Assembly (NCBI GenBank): GCA_016223145.1
Contig: JACRPN010000011.1
Coordinates: forward strand, 186,001-250,000
DNA: 64,000 nt
Direction of reading: 5' to 3'
Source: Armatimonadota bacterium
Lineage (GTDB): Bacteria; Armatimonadota; Fimbriimonadia; Fimbriimonadales; Fimbriimonadaceae
The position numbers and the translations under genes were made by a program. This document shows positions 42,929-52,530 of the stretch, in pieces (within the stretch, counting starts at the first letter, position 1; each line of letters opens with the position of its first letter). The notes under the pieces were generated by a model. That model saw nothing but the letters and a program-made list of their open reading frames with translations. It ran no database searches and was not told where the DNA came from.

Positions 42929-44569
42929 TCATCGATCCGATTCCTGCAGTAGCCCTTCTGACACAGGCGCTGCCGAAGCCGGCTGAACCGCCAACCGCGC
43001 GCCCACGTCGACAAATACCTGCGGCGCCTCAAACGAAGAGTAATAGGAGCGGTCCGGCAGCCTCTCCAACGCCAGTCCAAAGAGCCCGGACAGCACCAGC
43101 CGGAACGAATTTACCGGGGTGATCTCCGGATACAATTGTCTTCTCACTCTCTGCGGCACCCTGTAGGCCGAGAGGATCCCAAACGCCTCATCAGGCTCCA
43201 CCTGACGAACGTCCGTGTGGTGGAAGTTAAGCCTGGACCCATGATCGCCCTGGATCAAGATGACCGGCGTAGTGCTCGACCCGGCGAGGATTGAATCCAC
43301 CGCTTCGAGAATGCGCTGGTTGACATAAGCCGCCTGCGCCGCATAGCCCTGGTGATAGTCCTCAGCCGACCCGCCTTCATTCAGGAAGTCGTTCGAATCC
43401 ACCAGCCCCGGGGGCCCGATGAGACGGGTGCGACCCTGTTCATCGAGCACGAACGAAGGGTGCGGGGCCAGGATGTGGGCCACGACGAACCTCGGCGATG
43501 CTGTTTTGGCTCCCGATTCGCGCAGAACCGACAGTGCCGCGCGCAGATCGTGTGCTCTCTTCTCGACGCCATGAAGCATTACTTGCCGCCCGGCAGGAAG
43601 CGGCGTCCATGAGCGCAGGCCCTGCCAGAACAGGTCTACGCCGCTGGTGGATTCGAGCGCTTGGCGAGCGGTGGCGAACCGGATTGAGGGCGCTCCAGAC
43701 GTGATGGCCACGAATTGATAGCCGAAGCCCTTCAGAATCCGGGACACCTCGTTGTCGTCGATGCGCTGGTCCGCTTTCAGCCGTGCCGCCGAGGCGCTAG
43801 GCGCAGGTTCGAGGAGGTCCTGCAAGTACGCCATGTTCAGGCTTGAGCACACGGACAGGTCTGTCTGCGAGTAGTTCGATCTCGCGCGCTCGGCCACGTA
43901 GAAACCTCGCAGCTTGAGCGCCTCAATAAACGGCTCATTGGAGTAATCGAGGTACTTCTGAAGCGTGTCGGACTTTCCGTATCCGTCCAGCACAATGTAG
44001 AAGATGTCGGGGCGTTCTGAGGGAACCGCCCCATAGGATCGCACCGCTGTTGTGCCTGCATCTACCCGGCCAGACGAGCGCAGGGAACCCGCAATCGTCC
44101 AGATGGGCCCAAATATCAGCACGACGGCCACCACATTCAGGAACGCCATTCCGCTCCGTTCGCCGCGCCGCCCCAGCAACGCCAGAATGGCAAGCCCCAG
44201 GACGATCGGAACATAGAAGCATGCGAACGCCCCGACGTCGTTTTGCCATTCCCCGAACGCAATCTGCGCACGCCAGAAGTCGAACCCGGCTCGATAGTGA
44301 AAGAACCCGAGCGCGAGTACCGAGGTGCAGGAGGCTGCCCGAACCACGCTCTTCGAAGCCGCCGCCAACAGCCCCCAAAGCAGCACTGCGGCCCCGGCCG
44401 TCAGCGCGACCGCCTTGGCGACTTCATAGAACGGCAGGAGCGCGACATTCTGAGAATAGAGCGCCAAGGGTGGATAGGCCGCGAACAAGAAGGGGTGGGC
44501 CGCGAAACGAACGCGGCCCTCGGTCTTTTGGAGGTCCCTTTGAGGTGGCGACTGATCGCCGAGCACCAT
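42929..44569 (-). CDS. Sulfatase-superfamily membrane protein
   Basis: 546 residues. About four membrane segments in the first 170 residues (AVALTAGAAVLLWGLLAAAS, FACFYVPIVLGLAILALLG). The soluble part belongs to the alkaline phosphatase/sulfatase superfamily: PDIFYIVLDGYGKSDTLQKY with the first metal Asp, a SQTDLSVCSSLNMAYLQD segment at the nucleophile position, RFVVAHILAPHPSFVL, and PVILIQGDHGSRLNFHH with the GDHG metal site. Phosphoglycerol- or phosphoethanolamine-type transfer to surface glycans is the likely class of reaction. The exact start is uncertain. Confidence 0.85.
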   Translation of the reverse strand: MVLGDQSPPQRDLQKTEGRVRFAAHPFLFAAYPPLALYSQNVALLPFYEVAKAVALTAGAAVLLWGLLAAASKSVVRAASCTSVLALGFFHYRAGFDFWRAQIAFGEWQNDVGAFACFYVPIVLGLAILALLGRRGERSGMAFLNVVAVVLIFGPIWTIAGSLRSSGRVDAGTTAVRSYGAVPSERPDIFYIVLDGYGKSDTLQKYLDYSNEPFIEALKLRGFYVAERARSNYSQTDLSVCSSLNMAYLQDLLEPAPSASAARLKADQRIDDNEVSRILKGFGYQFVAITSGAPSIRFATARQALESTSGVDLFWQGLRSWTPLPAGRQVMLHGVEKRAHDLRAALSVLRESGAKTASPRFVVAHILAPHPSFVLDEQGRTRLIGPPGLVDSNDFLNEGGSAEDYHQGYAAQAAYVNQRILEAVDSILAGSSTTPVILIQGDHGSRLNFHHTDVRQVEPDEAFGILSAYRVPQRVRRQLYPEITPVNSFRLVLSGLFGLALERLPDRSYYSSFEAPQVFVDVGARLAVQPASAAPVSEGLLQESDR

Positions 44570-44698
44570 CGCTATGCCCGGACGGCCTCTAGATGCGTTT
44601 CCGTTGAGCCCGCAAGCGCTGGACTGGAGAAACGGGGAGTCAAGTACTGCCCAGAACGTTCGAAGGTACTGGAAGGCCGGCCCCCAGGAGCGCCGTTC

Positions 44699-45760
44699 TT
44701 ACCCTTCGGCATCAGCCAGCTTTCGGGCCTGTTCTTCCTGGTTTAGGGCATCGAGCATCTCCTGGATCCCGCCATCCATGAAATCGTTCACGTTGAAGAC
44801 GTCCTTCCCGATGCGATGGTCCGTGATCCGGCTTTGCGGGAAATTATAGGTGCGAATCTTCTCCGAGCGGTCTCCCGATCCGATCTGCCCCTTGCGCAGC
44901 GCCCCACGCTCCTTGTCCAGCCGGTCCTGCTCCAACTGATAGAGTTTCGCCCTTAGCACCTGCATCGCTTTAAACTTGTTTTGAAGCTGGCTGCGCTCGT
45001 CTTGGCAGGTGACCACAGTGCCCGTCGGCCTGTGGATGATGCGAATGGCGGTTTCGTTCTTCTGAACGTGCTGGCCGCCCGCTGATGAGGCCCGAAACGT
45101 GGAAACCTCAAGGTCTTCGTCACGAACCTCAATGTCCACGTCTTCTGCTTCTGGCAAGACCGCCACCGTTACCGTGGACGTGTGGGTTCGGCCGCCGCTC
45201 TCGGTCACGGGGACGCGCTGCACCCGGTGCACGCCGCTCTCGTGCTTGAGTTGGCTGTAAGCGCCCTTGGCGTCCAGCGAAAACACGACCCGATCCAGAC
45301 CCTTGAGGGGTGACTCTTCAAGGTCGATGACCTCGTATTTCCACTTCCGGCGCTCCGCGTACCGCACGTACACGCGGTATAGCTCGGAGGCAAAGAGCGA
45401 GGCCTCTTCGCCGCCTGCCGCCGGCCGGATCTCGATGATGACGGCCTTGTCGTCGTTGGGATCCTTGGGGACCAGGAGCAGCTTCAGCTTGTGCTCCAGT
45501 TCGGCGACGAGGGCTTTCGCGGGCTCCAGCTCCTCGGCAGCCATGTCCTTCATCTCCGGGTCGGACAACAGCTCCTCCACTTGCGCCAGATCTTCGCGAG
45601 CCTTTCGGTAGTCCCGGATGGCCGCGACGATCGGCTCCAGCCCGCTTCGCTCCTTGCCGAGCCGCTGCACCTCATCGTGGCGCGTCACGACATCGGGGTC
45701 CATCAACTGGGCCTCGATCGCCTCGTACCGCTTCTCAATCCCTTCAAGCTTTTCCAACAT
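44699..45760 (-). CDS. prfA: Peptide chain release factor 1
   Basis: 353 residues. Terminates translation at UAA and UAG. GGQ motif in SSAGGQHVQKNETAIR near residue 228. Stop-recognition loop region HRVQRVPVTESGG present (PxT-type motif as PVTES), consistent with class RF1 rather than RF2. C-terminal RTYNFPQSRITDHRIGKDVF is standard. RF1 reads UAG, so the amber codon in argC on the same chromosome would terminate. Start ATG 45760 fits the family; CATAAT lies 13 nt upstream. Confidence 0.96.
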   Translation of the reverse strand: MLEKLEGIEKRYEAIEAQLMDPDVVTRHDEVQRLGKERSGLEPIVAAIRDYRKAREDLAQVEELLSDPEMKDMAAEELEPAKALVAELEHKLKLLLVPKDPNDDKAVIIEIRPAAGGEEASLFASELYRVYVRYAERRKWKYEVIDLEESPLKGLDRVVFSLDAKGAYSQLKHESGVHRVQRVPVTESGGRTHTSTVTVAVLPEAEDVDIEVRDEDLEVSTFRASSAGGQHVQKNETAIRIIHRPTGTVVTCQDERSQLQNKFKAMQVLRAKLYQLEQDRLDKERGALRKGQIGSGDRSEKIRTYNFPQSRITDHRIGKDVFNVNDFMDGGIQEMLDALNQEEQARKLADAEG

Positions 45761-46012
45761 AGGGTTCGGACCGATTATGCGCTGTGGATAAGTGGGATGG
45801 GGTCCCCAGCTGGACACGGGTACGCTCCAACCGGCTCGCAGTCGACCCGCCTGTTCCGTCAAGAGCCTGCAGCACACCTGCCGCAGCGCCGGCGCGTTGA
45901 ACCGGGAGCCAAAAGTACTGTGGACCTGGCGTAATTGCCAGGGTTCTCTTGGAAATCTTAGTGCTTCGAACGAATACAATAAGGACTCAATCTCATTGAG
46001 GAGGGATTGTGC

Positions 46013-46978
46013 ATGCGTAAGGCGTTTACTTTAATCGAACTTCTGGTGGTGATCGCGATCATTGCGATTCTCGCCGCGATCCTGTTCCCCGTCTTCGCTC
46101 AGGCGAAGACGGCCGCCAAGAAAACCGTTGCGATCTCGAATTGCAAGCAGATCAGCCTCGGCGTGATCATGTACGGCGCGGACTACGACGACATGTATCC
46201 CCGGAACGATGACTGCGTCGCCGGCAGTTCGCTGAACAACGACCTGAACGGCAACCCGTTCAACGCCGTCGGCGTCGGCTGCACGAGCACCGCGTTCTAC
46301 TACCGCGTGAACCACTTTTCCTGGCAGAAGTGGATCATGCCGTATGTCAAGAACGTTCAGCTCTTCGAGCACCCGCTCCGCGCGAAGGACAGCAACCAAT
46401 GGACCACCAACGGCCAGATCGTGGGCTCTTTCGCCCTCAATCTCGGCTTCACCGGCGCCCTGGACACCTACAACAGATCCGCAACATTCCCGCGCCAAAA
46501 CCGCAGGAGCTGGCTCGGTGGCAGCATGACGGCGATCCCGCGCTCGGCGGAAGCCGCGATCCTGCTGGAGATGCCCGGAACCACGATCGCGCCCGTGCCC
46601 CCGATGGGCGTGGACCCGATTCCGCTCGGCCCGGACCTGACGGTCTACCCGATGGGCGTCCGCGAGTGGTGGCGCTACAAGCTGATGAAGGGCACGCAGG
46701 CGGACTGCATCGCGCGCACGTCCGGCCTTGAGCCCGACATCTCGAAGGTCGCCGCAGGCGGCGTCACCGTCGGCACCGCCGATGGCAGCGCGCGGTTCAT
46801 GACCGCCGGCAAGTTCCTTTCGCGAACCCCTACCAAGCTGGAAGTTCTCGGCGTTGCCGACAGCGGCCCGACCTCGGGCTACACGTTCGGCAACGACTGC
46901 ACGAACCCCTCCGGCAACGTGGGCATCGTCGGCATCAACACCAACATCCCTTATCCCATGTGGGGCTTTGGAGACTAA
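46013..46978 (+). CDS. Type II secretion/type IV pilin-like major pseudopilin
   Basis: 321 residues. Short leader MRKA then [20 protein letters not shown] with the conserved Glu at mature position 5, the prepilin peptidase site. [20 protein letters not shown] and [15 protein letters not shown] follow, the DUF1559-like pattern typical of Armatimonadota and Planctomycetes, which often have tens of such genes. The rest is a globular domain ending in [29 protein letters not shown] ribosome site lies 7 nt before ATG 46013, and TACAAT about 28 nt before that could be the -10. Likely a surface or secretion pseudopilin, co-transcribed with the small lipoprotein behind it. Confidence 0.92.
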   Translation: MRKAFTLIELLVVIAIIAILAAILFPVFAQAKTAAKKTVAISNCKQISLGVIMYGADYDDMYPRNDDCVAGSSLNNDLNGNPFNAVGVGCTSTAFYYRVNHFSWQKWIMPYVKNVQLFEHPLRAKDSNQWTTNGQIVGSFALNLGFTGALDTYNRSATFPRQNRRSWLGGSMTAIPRSAEAAILLEMPGTTIAPVPPMGVDPIPLGPDLTVYPMGVREWWRYKLMKGTQADCIARTSGLEPDISKVAAGGVTVGTADGSARFMTAGKFLSRTPTKLEVLGVADSGPTSGYTFGNDCTNPSGNVGIVGINTNIPYPMWGFGD

Positions 46979-46979
46979 G

Positions 46980-47186
46980 GTGAAGCGGACCTTCGGAATC
47001 AGCGCTTTGGTGGTGGCCGTGCTCCTGTGCGGATGTGGCGTCGGCGTGTCTGAGCAAGACACGGCGAACATGCGCAAGGAGTTTTCGGAGGAGAACTACG
47101 AAGCGAACATGAAGAAGCTGGGCAAAGAGAAAGAGCTTGAGGCTGAGAAGCAGCGCCAGGCTCAATCTCAGCAGGACGGCCAGTAA
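46980..47186 (+). CDS. Small lipoprotein
   Basis: 68 residues from GTG 46980, 1 bp after the pseudopilin stop. A signal and lipobox are clear (ISALVVAVLLCGCGVG). The mature part is a short charged helix (ANMRKEFSEENYEANMKKLG, EKELEAEKQRQAQSQQ). Coupled with the pseudopilin and closed by a strong terminator; this small partner gene behind a pseudopilin is a pattern I associate with Armatimonadota. Confidence 0.75.
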   Translation: MKRTFGISALVVAVLLCGCGVGVSEQDTANMRKEFSEENYEANMKKLGKEKELEAEKQRQAQSQQDGQ

Positions 47187-47216
47187 GCTCAGTCAGTACG
47201 AAAGGCACTTAATCGG

Positions 47217-47250
47217 AAGACCCCGTGGCAGGAACCGGCCATGGGGTCTT
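47217..47250 (+). terminator. Rho-independent terminator of the pseudopilin operon
   Basis: 13-bp stem AAGACCCCGTGGC / GCCATGGGGTCTT with an 8-nt loop, followed by TGTTTT, 30 bp behind the lipoprotein stop. Confidence 0.9.
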
Positions 47251-47307
47251 TGTTTTCGTCGGACGTTCTTGACGAAAAGGTGCAAGACGAGGGGTAAATT
47301 GCGCTCC

Positions 47308-50300
47308 ATGCGTCGCATCGCCTTATTCGCCCTCGTGGGTTGCTCCTTGCTGGTTTTCGGCCAAGAGTCGGGCAAATCGGAAACCAAAACCGAAGCCGCC
47401 AAACCACAAGCGCCCAAGACCGTTCTGCTTCAGAACGCCCGCGTGGTGGTATCGCCCGGAAAGGTGCTGGAGCGCGCCAGCATCCTTCTGAAAGATGGGA
47501 AGATCGCGCAGGTTGGGGTGGACATTTCCGCTCCTTCGGGCGCAGAAGTCATTGAATGTAGCGGCCTGACGGCGTATCCGGGCCTGATCCACCCGTTCCT
47601 GCGAATCGGGCTCGACGGTGCGGCAGCGGCTCCCGCAGGCGGAGGCCGTGGCCCCGGCGGCGGGGGTGGAGGCGGCGGTATCGGCCAGGGGCGGCAGCAG
47701 ACCGCTGCCGAGCAGGCCGATGCTCAGGCGAAGCGCGACGCCGATCCCTTCGGTCTTGAGACCAACCTGCTGACCAAGACCCGAACCGGCGACGCGAAGC
47801 AGAAAGAGGTTGGGGCTTTCAGTTCGCTGGCGAAGAGCGGATACGGTCTGGCGCAAGTGAGCGGCGGCGGCGGATTGCTCGGCCCCACTTCCGCGGTGTT
47901 CAGCTTGGCGACGGACGAAATGAGCCCTGCGTCGGTCCTTGCGAGTCCCGGCAGCGTGCCCGTTTCATTTTCTGCACGGGGCTTCAACTCCTATCCAAGC
48001 TCGACGATGGGAGGCATCGCCGTGGTTCGGCAAGCCTTCATGGACGCCCAGCGGTTCGCCCGGCTCACGAAAGCGGGCAAGAAGCCCAAGGACGACCCGG
48101 CGCTTGCCAACCTCGCTCCTGCGGCAACCGCCCAGGCCCACGCGATCTTCGATGAGCTCAACGAGGTCTCATTCTTCCAGGCGCGCAAGGTCGCCAAAGA
48201 ACTGGGACTGAAGCCGGTCTACGGCTTCCGCTCCAACGCCGGGAACGTGCTCGACTTTGTGAAGGGCGGCGATTCTGCTGTGCTGCTCAAGGGAATCGTG
48301 CCCGCGAAGCCCTCGATCCCCGAAAACCCCGCCAACGCCTCGATCGGCGCGATTCGAAGCTACTTCAACGAGCTTCAGGCCGGGGCCGAGCTTCAAAAGG
48401 CGGGCGTGGAGTTTTGCTATGCGCCGTCGAGCACATCTGACCCGCTCGACGGGATTCGCCAATATGTGCGCTCGGGCCTGAGCCGGGAATCCGCCCTCGC
48501 CTCAATGACCACGCGGCCCGCCAAGCTTCTCGGCCTTGCCGACAAAGCCGGCACGATCGAGGCTGGAAAGCTTGGCGACGTTCTGCTGACCCAGGGGGAT
48601 CTGTTCGATTCGAGCAGCCAGGTGATGGCGGTGTTCGTCGACGGCCAGCGCATCGACATCAAGATGCCCGAGCGCAAGAAGCCTGAGGAAATGAAAGCCG
48701 ACGCCCCGATGGCGCTCATGACTCCGAAGTATCAGCCCTTCCCGGCACCGGCAGAGACCCAGCCCGCCTTTCGGCTCTATCGCAATGCGACAGTCTGGAC
48801 AATGGGCCCCCAGGGCACGCTGAAGAATGCCGACGTCCTGATCCAGGGCGGCAAGATCGTCGCGGTGGGGAAGGGTCTCAAGGCGCCCGCAGGCTGTGAA
48901 ACCCTCGACGCCACAGGCAAGCACCTATCGCCGGGTATTTGGGACTGCCACAGCCACACCGGCATCAGTGGAGGCGTGAACGAAGGCACCAACATGATCA
49001 CCGTCGAGTGCCGGATCGGCGACGTCATCGACCATACGGCGGCAGGCATCTACCGGCAGCTTTCCGGCGGCACCGTCGGCGCCCAGCAACTCCACGGCTC
49101 CGCCAACTCGATCGGCGGTCAGTCCAGCCCGGTCAAGTGGCAATGGGGCCTTTACCCCACCGATTTTCCGATCGCGGGCGCGCCGCAGGGCGTGAAGTTC
49201 GCGCTCGGCCAGAACCCAATCCGAGAAGACGCGACGGGCGGAGGAGGATTCGGGGGCCAGCAGCCTCCGGCCGGCGGCACGCTGCTCACCTTCCGGCCGC
49301 GAACACGCATGGGCGTCGAGGAATCCATTCGACGCGCGCTCCAACTCGGCAAGGAGTACAACCAGATGTGGCTTGACTTCGAAGCCGGGAGGCTTGCCGA
49401 GGAGCCCAGAAGGGACCTCCAGCTTGAGGGGCTTGGCGAGATCGCAGGGGGCAAGCGGTTGATCCATAGCCACGGCTATCGCGCCGACGAGCTCCTGATG
49501 CTCGTGCGCGTGACCCGGGACTACGGTGCCCGCATCGCAACCCTGCAGCACGTGCTGGAGGGCTATAAACTGGCTGATGAGATGGCCGGGCAGAACATTG
49601 GCGGCTCGACCTTTGCGGACTGGTGGGGCTACAAGCTGGAAGCCTACGACGCGATCCCCTATAACGCGGCTTTGATGGCCGAGCGAGGCGTGAGCGTCAG
49701 TGTCAACTCGGACAGCGACAACCACGCCCGAAGGCTCAATCAGGAGGCCGCCAAGTCCATGCGCTATGGCGACGTGTCGGCCGAGAAGGCCCTGAGCTTC
49801 GTAACGATAGAGCCCGCCAAGCAGATGGGCATCGCCGACCACACCGGCTCGCTCGAAGCGGGCAAGGACGCCGACATGGTGGTGTGGTCCAACGAGCCCA
49901 CCAGCGTGATGGCGATTGCCCTGGAGACCTACGTGGATGGCGTCAAACGCTTCGATCGCGCCAACGATGCCAAGCAGCGCCAGGACCGCCTGGTGGAGCT
50001 GCAAGAGGCGCGCAAGGTACTGAGCTCTGGGACTTCGACGTCGGGAGACAACCCGTTCCTGACCTCCGGAGCCGGGCTGCAAAGCGCCGACGCCGGGCCA
50101 AACGCGGGCAACGGCAACGGCGCGAAAGAGAACCCGACCACCGCGAAGTTTGGCATTGGTCCGATCACCGCCGAGCCTGGCACGATGCGCTACGCGCGCA
50201 AGGCTCTGCTCATTTCTGGCGCCACGATCCACCCGATGGATGGAGATCCGTTCGTGGGAGATGTGATGGTGAGCTCGAACGGCAAGATCATTGCGGTTGG

Positions 50301-51456
50301 CAAGGTGCATGAAGCAGGAGGCCGATTGGTCCGCGTCAACGGCAGGGGCAAGCACGTCTATCCGGGACTCATCGACCCGACGACCGGTATCGGTCTGAAC
50401 GAGATTGGCCAAGTGCCGACGAGCGACGACTCTTCCGAGCGGGGCAATTTCCATCCAGACTATCGCGTCGAGCGCGTGATCAACCCCGAGTGGGAGACGA
50501 TGGGCGTTGCGCGGCAGCAGGGCGTGCTGACCGTGCTCGTCAAGCCCAGTGGGGCGGGATTTGCGGGCCAGGCGGCTCTCATCAACACGGAGGGCTACAC
50601 CTGGGAGGACCTGACCATTCAGGGAGGGGTCGCGATGGCCTATTCCTCGGGTGGCGGCGGATTCAACTTCGGAGACCGCGACTGCTGTGAGGACCAGGAA
50701 GAGCACGACGACCTGATGGCCGGCCAGGGCCGCAGAGGTGGCGGGGGTGGCGGCAACCTCGGCACTTCGCTCGAAACGGTGACCGGCCAGTTGAAAGCGG
50801 CGCGCGACTATGCCAAGTCCCGCGTGGAGGCGACGGCGGACAAGCCGGTGGCCCGAGACGAAAAGCAGGAGGCGATGCTGCTGGTGGCGGACGGCAAGAT
50901 GCCGATGCTCATCCAGGCCAACGCTGTGGCGGATATCCAAGCTGCCGTTGCGTGGGCTGAGAAGGAGAAGGTGCGGATCGTTCTCTACGGCTGCAGCGAG
51001 GCGGGCTCCATTGCAGGTTGGCTTGCCCAGAAACAGGTCCCGATCATCCTCAACGCCGTCTATTCCATGCCGGCAGCCGACCAGCCGGTGGACTATTTCT
51101 ACAGCCTGCCGGCGCTCCTCTCAAAGGCGGGTGTGAAGTTCTGTCTGACCACCGATAACGACAAGGACGTTCGCCAGATCCGCGACCAAGCGGGATGGGC
51201 CGCGGCCTATGGGATGAACCCCGAGGATGCGGCTCGGCTGATCACCAAGAACGCCGCCGAGGTGCTTGGGATCGGTGATCGGCTTGGCTCGATCAAGCCC
51301 GGTATGGACGGCACGCTGATCCTGACGGATGGCCCGATCCACGAGACCAAGACCCACGTGCTGAGGGCCTGGGTCGAGGGTCGGGAGGTGGACCTGTCCA
51401 ACAAGCAGACCCGGCTCTACGACAAGTATCGCGGTAGGCCGAAGGGCGGGAAGTGA
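47308..51456 (+). CDS. Secreted triple amidohydrolase-like protein
   Basis: 1382 residues. Signal peptide MRRIALFALVGCSLLVFGQ. Three successive amidohydrolase-type units, each opening with LLxxARVxxxxGK and YPGLIxP-like phrases: (1) about 37-455, LQNARVVVSPGKVLERASIL, ending RPAKLLGLADKAGTIEAGKL; (2) about 485-905, RNATVWTMGPQGTLKNADVL, DCHSHTGISGG (the only HxH metal motif, near 546), GKRLIHSHGYRADELLMLVR, and VNSDSDNHARRLNQEAAKSM; (3) about 965-1382, SGATIHPMDGDPFVGDVMVS, ending ITKNAAEVLGIGDRLGSIKP. Units 1 and 3 read PGLIHPF and PGLIDPT and lack the HxH pair, so only the middle is likely active. Gly-rich loops near 115, 640 and 1135. TAAATT lies 7 nt before the ATG. Confidence 0.88.
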   Translation: MRRIALFALVGCSLLVFGQESGKSETKTEAAKPQAPKTVLLQNARVVVSPGKVLERASILLKDGKIAQVGVDISAPSGAEVIECSGLTAYPGLIHPFLRIGLDGAAAAPAGGGRGPGGGGGGGGIGQGRQQTAAEQADAQAKRDADPFGLETNLLTKTRTGDAKQKEVGAFSSLAKSGYGLAQVSGGGGLLGPTSAVFSLATDEMSPASVLASPGSVPVSFSARGFNSYPSSTMGGIAVVRQAFMDAQRFARLTKAGKKPKDDPALANLAPAATAQAHAIFDELNEVSFFQARKVAKELGLKPVYGFRSNAGNVLDFVKGGDSAVLLKGIVPAKPSIPENPANASIGAIRSYFNELQAGAELQKAGVEFCYAPSSTSDPLDGIRQYVRSGLSRESALASMTTRPAKLLGLADKAGTIEAGKLGDVLLTQGDLFDSSSQVMAVFVDGQRIDIKMPERKKPEEMKADAPMALMTPKYQPFPAPAETQPAFRLYRNATVWTMGPQGTLKNADVLIQGGKIVAVGKGLKAPAGCETLDATGKHLSPGIWDCHSHTGISGGVNEGTNMITVECRIGDVIDHTAAGIYRQLSGGTVGAQQLHGSANSIGGQSSPVKWQWGLYPTDFPIAGAPQGVKFALGQNPIREDATGGGGFGGQQPPAGGTLLTFRPRTRMGVEESIRRALQLGKEYNQMWLDFEAGRLAEEPRRDLQLEGLGEIAGGKRLIHSHGYRADELLMLVRVTRDYGARIATLQHVLEGYKLADEMAGQNIGGSTFADWWGYKLEAYDAIPYNAALMAERGVSVSVNSDSDNHARRLNQEAAKSMRYGDVSAEKALSFVTIEPAKQMGIADHTGSLEAGKDADMVVWSNEPTSVMAIALETYVDGVKRFDRANDAKQRQDRLVELQEARKVLSSGTSTSGDNPFLTSGAGLQSADAGPNAGNGNGAKENPTTAKFGIGPITAEPGTMRYARKALLISGATIHPMDGDPFVGDVMVSSNGKIIAVGKVHEAGGRLVRVNGRGKHVYPGLIDPTTGIGLNEIGQVPTSDDSSERGNFHPDYRVERVINPEWETMGVARQQGVLTVLVKPSGAGFAGQAALINTEGYTWEDLTIQGGVAMAYSSGGGGFNFGDRDCCEDQEEHDDLMAGQGRRGGGGGGNLGTSLETVTGQLKAARDYAKSRVEATADKPVARDEKQEAMLLVADGKMPMLIQANAVADIQAAVAWAEKEKVRIVLYGCSEAGSIAGWLAQKQVPIILNAVYSMPAADQPVDYFYSLPALLSKAGVKFCLTTDNDKDVRQIRDQAGWAAAYGMNPEDAARLITKNAAEVLGIGDRLGSIKPGMDGTLILTDGPIHETKTHVLRAWVEGREVDLSNKQTRLYDKYRGRPKGGK

Positions 51457-51461
51457 TCCTC

Positions 51462-51536
51462 ACCTCGCCCCTTGCTTCCGAGTCCCGACGTTTCGGGAAG
51501 GGGGAGGTCGGTGAGTCTACGAACCGGGTGAGGTGG
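51462..51536. repeat. Composite repeat (CACCTCGCCCC...GAACCGGGTGAGG with inverted TTCCCGAC unit)
   Basis: A CACCTCGCCCC arm and a GAACCGGGTGAGGTGG arm enclose GCTTCCGAGTCCCGAC at 51474-51489, the inverted form of the TTCCCGAC...GGAAGC unit. Related arms occur at about 20700-20755 and 29044-29093. Confidence 0.65.
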
Positions 51537-51580
51537 CTGTGGTGGGCCACCTCAACTCCAATCGAGAGGTCGTGAGGGAG

Positions 51581-52522
51581 ATGGAACAGGTCATCCTCGG
51601 GCGCACGGGGCTCAAGGTCAGCCGCATGGGTCTCGGCTGCGGCGGACACTCCCGCTTGGGGCTTTCCTTCGGCAAGAGCGACCGGGAGGCTTCCGAGATC
51701 GTCCGCCAGGCCATCGACCTGGGGGTGAACTGGATCGACACGGCGGAATCCTACGGCACCGAAAGGGCGGTGGGACTCGGGATCAGGGGAATCCCCAGAG
51801 AACAGGTCTACATCTCGACCAAGGCAGGCGTCCATTGGGAGGACCACTACTCGAGCCGGGCGGAGCTTCGGACGCGCGTCGAGGCCTGCCTGGACCGGCT
51901 GGACACGGAGTACATCGACCTCTTCAACCTGCATGGCGTCATCCTCGCCGATTACGCCTACGGCCGCGACGAACTTGTTCCTGAGCTCCAGAAGCTTCAG
52001 CAAGAGGGCAAGATTCGGTTCATCGGCATCACCGAGCAGTTCCTGAACGACACCAATCATCAGATGCTGCAGGTTGCGCTGAAGGACGACATTTGGGACG
52101 TCGTGATGGTGGGGTTCAGCCTGCTGAACCCCTCAGCCCGGCATTCGGTCTTTTCGATCACCCAGGCGAAAAACATCGGCACGCAGTGCATGTTCGCGGT
52201 GCGGACTGCCCTCAGCCGGCCGGCTGTGCTACGCGATTTGATGCAGCGGCTGGTCGCCGAGGGCACGGTTCCCCCTGGGTCCTTCCATCCCGATTCGCCG
52301 CTCGACTTCCTTTCAGAGCTCGGTGTGGCCCATAGCCTTCAGGAGGCGGCCTACCGCTACTGTTTGCACGAACCGGGAGTCGATGTGGTGCTCTCGGGCA
52401 CCAGCAACCCCGAGCACTTGAGGGCCAACGCCAAAGCGCTCTCAGGGCCGCCCTTGCCTTCGGGGGCTCTGGAACGGCTCGATGCGATGTTCGCCAAAGT
52501 CGATAGCATTTCGGGGAACTGA
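51581..52522 (+). CDS. Aldo/keto reductase
   Basis: 313 residues. TIM-barrel reductase: ILGRTGLKVSRMGLGCGGHS, the catalytic Asp and Tyr in WIDTAESYGTER, Lys in VYISTKAGVHWED, and the HGV strand in IDLFNLHGVILADYAYG near residue 116 where most members have His. Cofactor loop residues appear late (VDVVLSGTSNPEHLRANAKA). The family reduces sugar aldehydes with NADPH. Start ATG 51581 is preferred over GTGs at 51533 and 51572. Confidence 0.9.
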   Translation: MEQVILGRTGLKVSRMGLGCGGHSRLGLSFGKSDREASEIVRQAIDLGVNWIDTAESYGTERAVGLGIRGIPREQVYISTKAGVHWEDHYSSRAELRTRVEACLDRLDTEYIDLFNLHGVILADYAYGRDELVPELQKLQQEGKIRFIGITEQFLNDTNHQMLQVALKDDIWDVVMVGFSLLNPSARHSVFSITQAKNIGTQCMFAVRTALSRPAVLRDLMQRLVAEGTVPPGSFHPDSPLDFLSELGVAHSLQEAAYRYCLHEPGVDVVLSGTSNPEHLRANAKALSGPPLPSGALERLDAMFAKVDSISGN

Positions 52523-52530
52523 GGCCAAAG

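Noticed and set aside
44570-44698. Possible small gene between prfA and the sulfatase-like gene
   Set aside because: Only open frames without start signals or protein-like composition.
48925-50940. Long open frame of 671 codons on the minus strand within the triple amidohydrolase gene
   Set aside because: It is antisense to a strongly coding frame; the translation is rich in R, H, A and has no domain. High GC makes such frames common.
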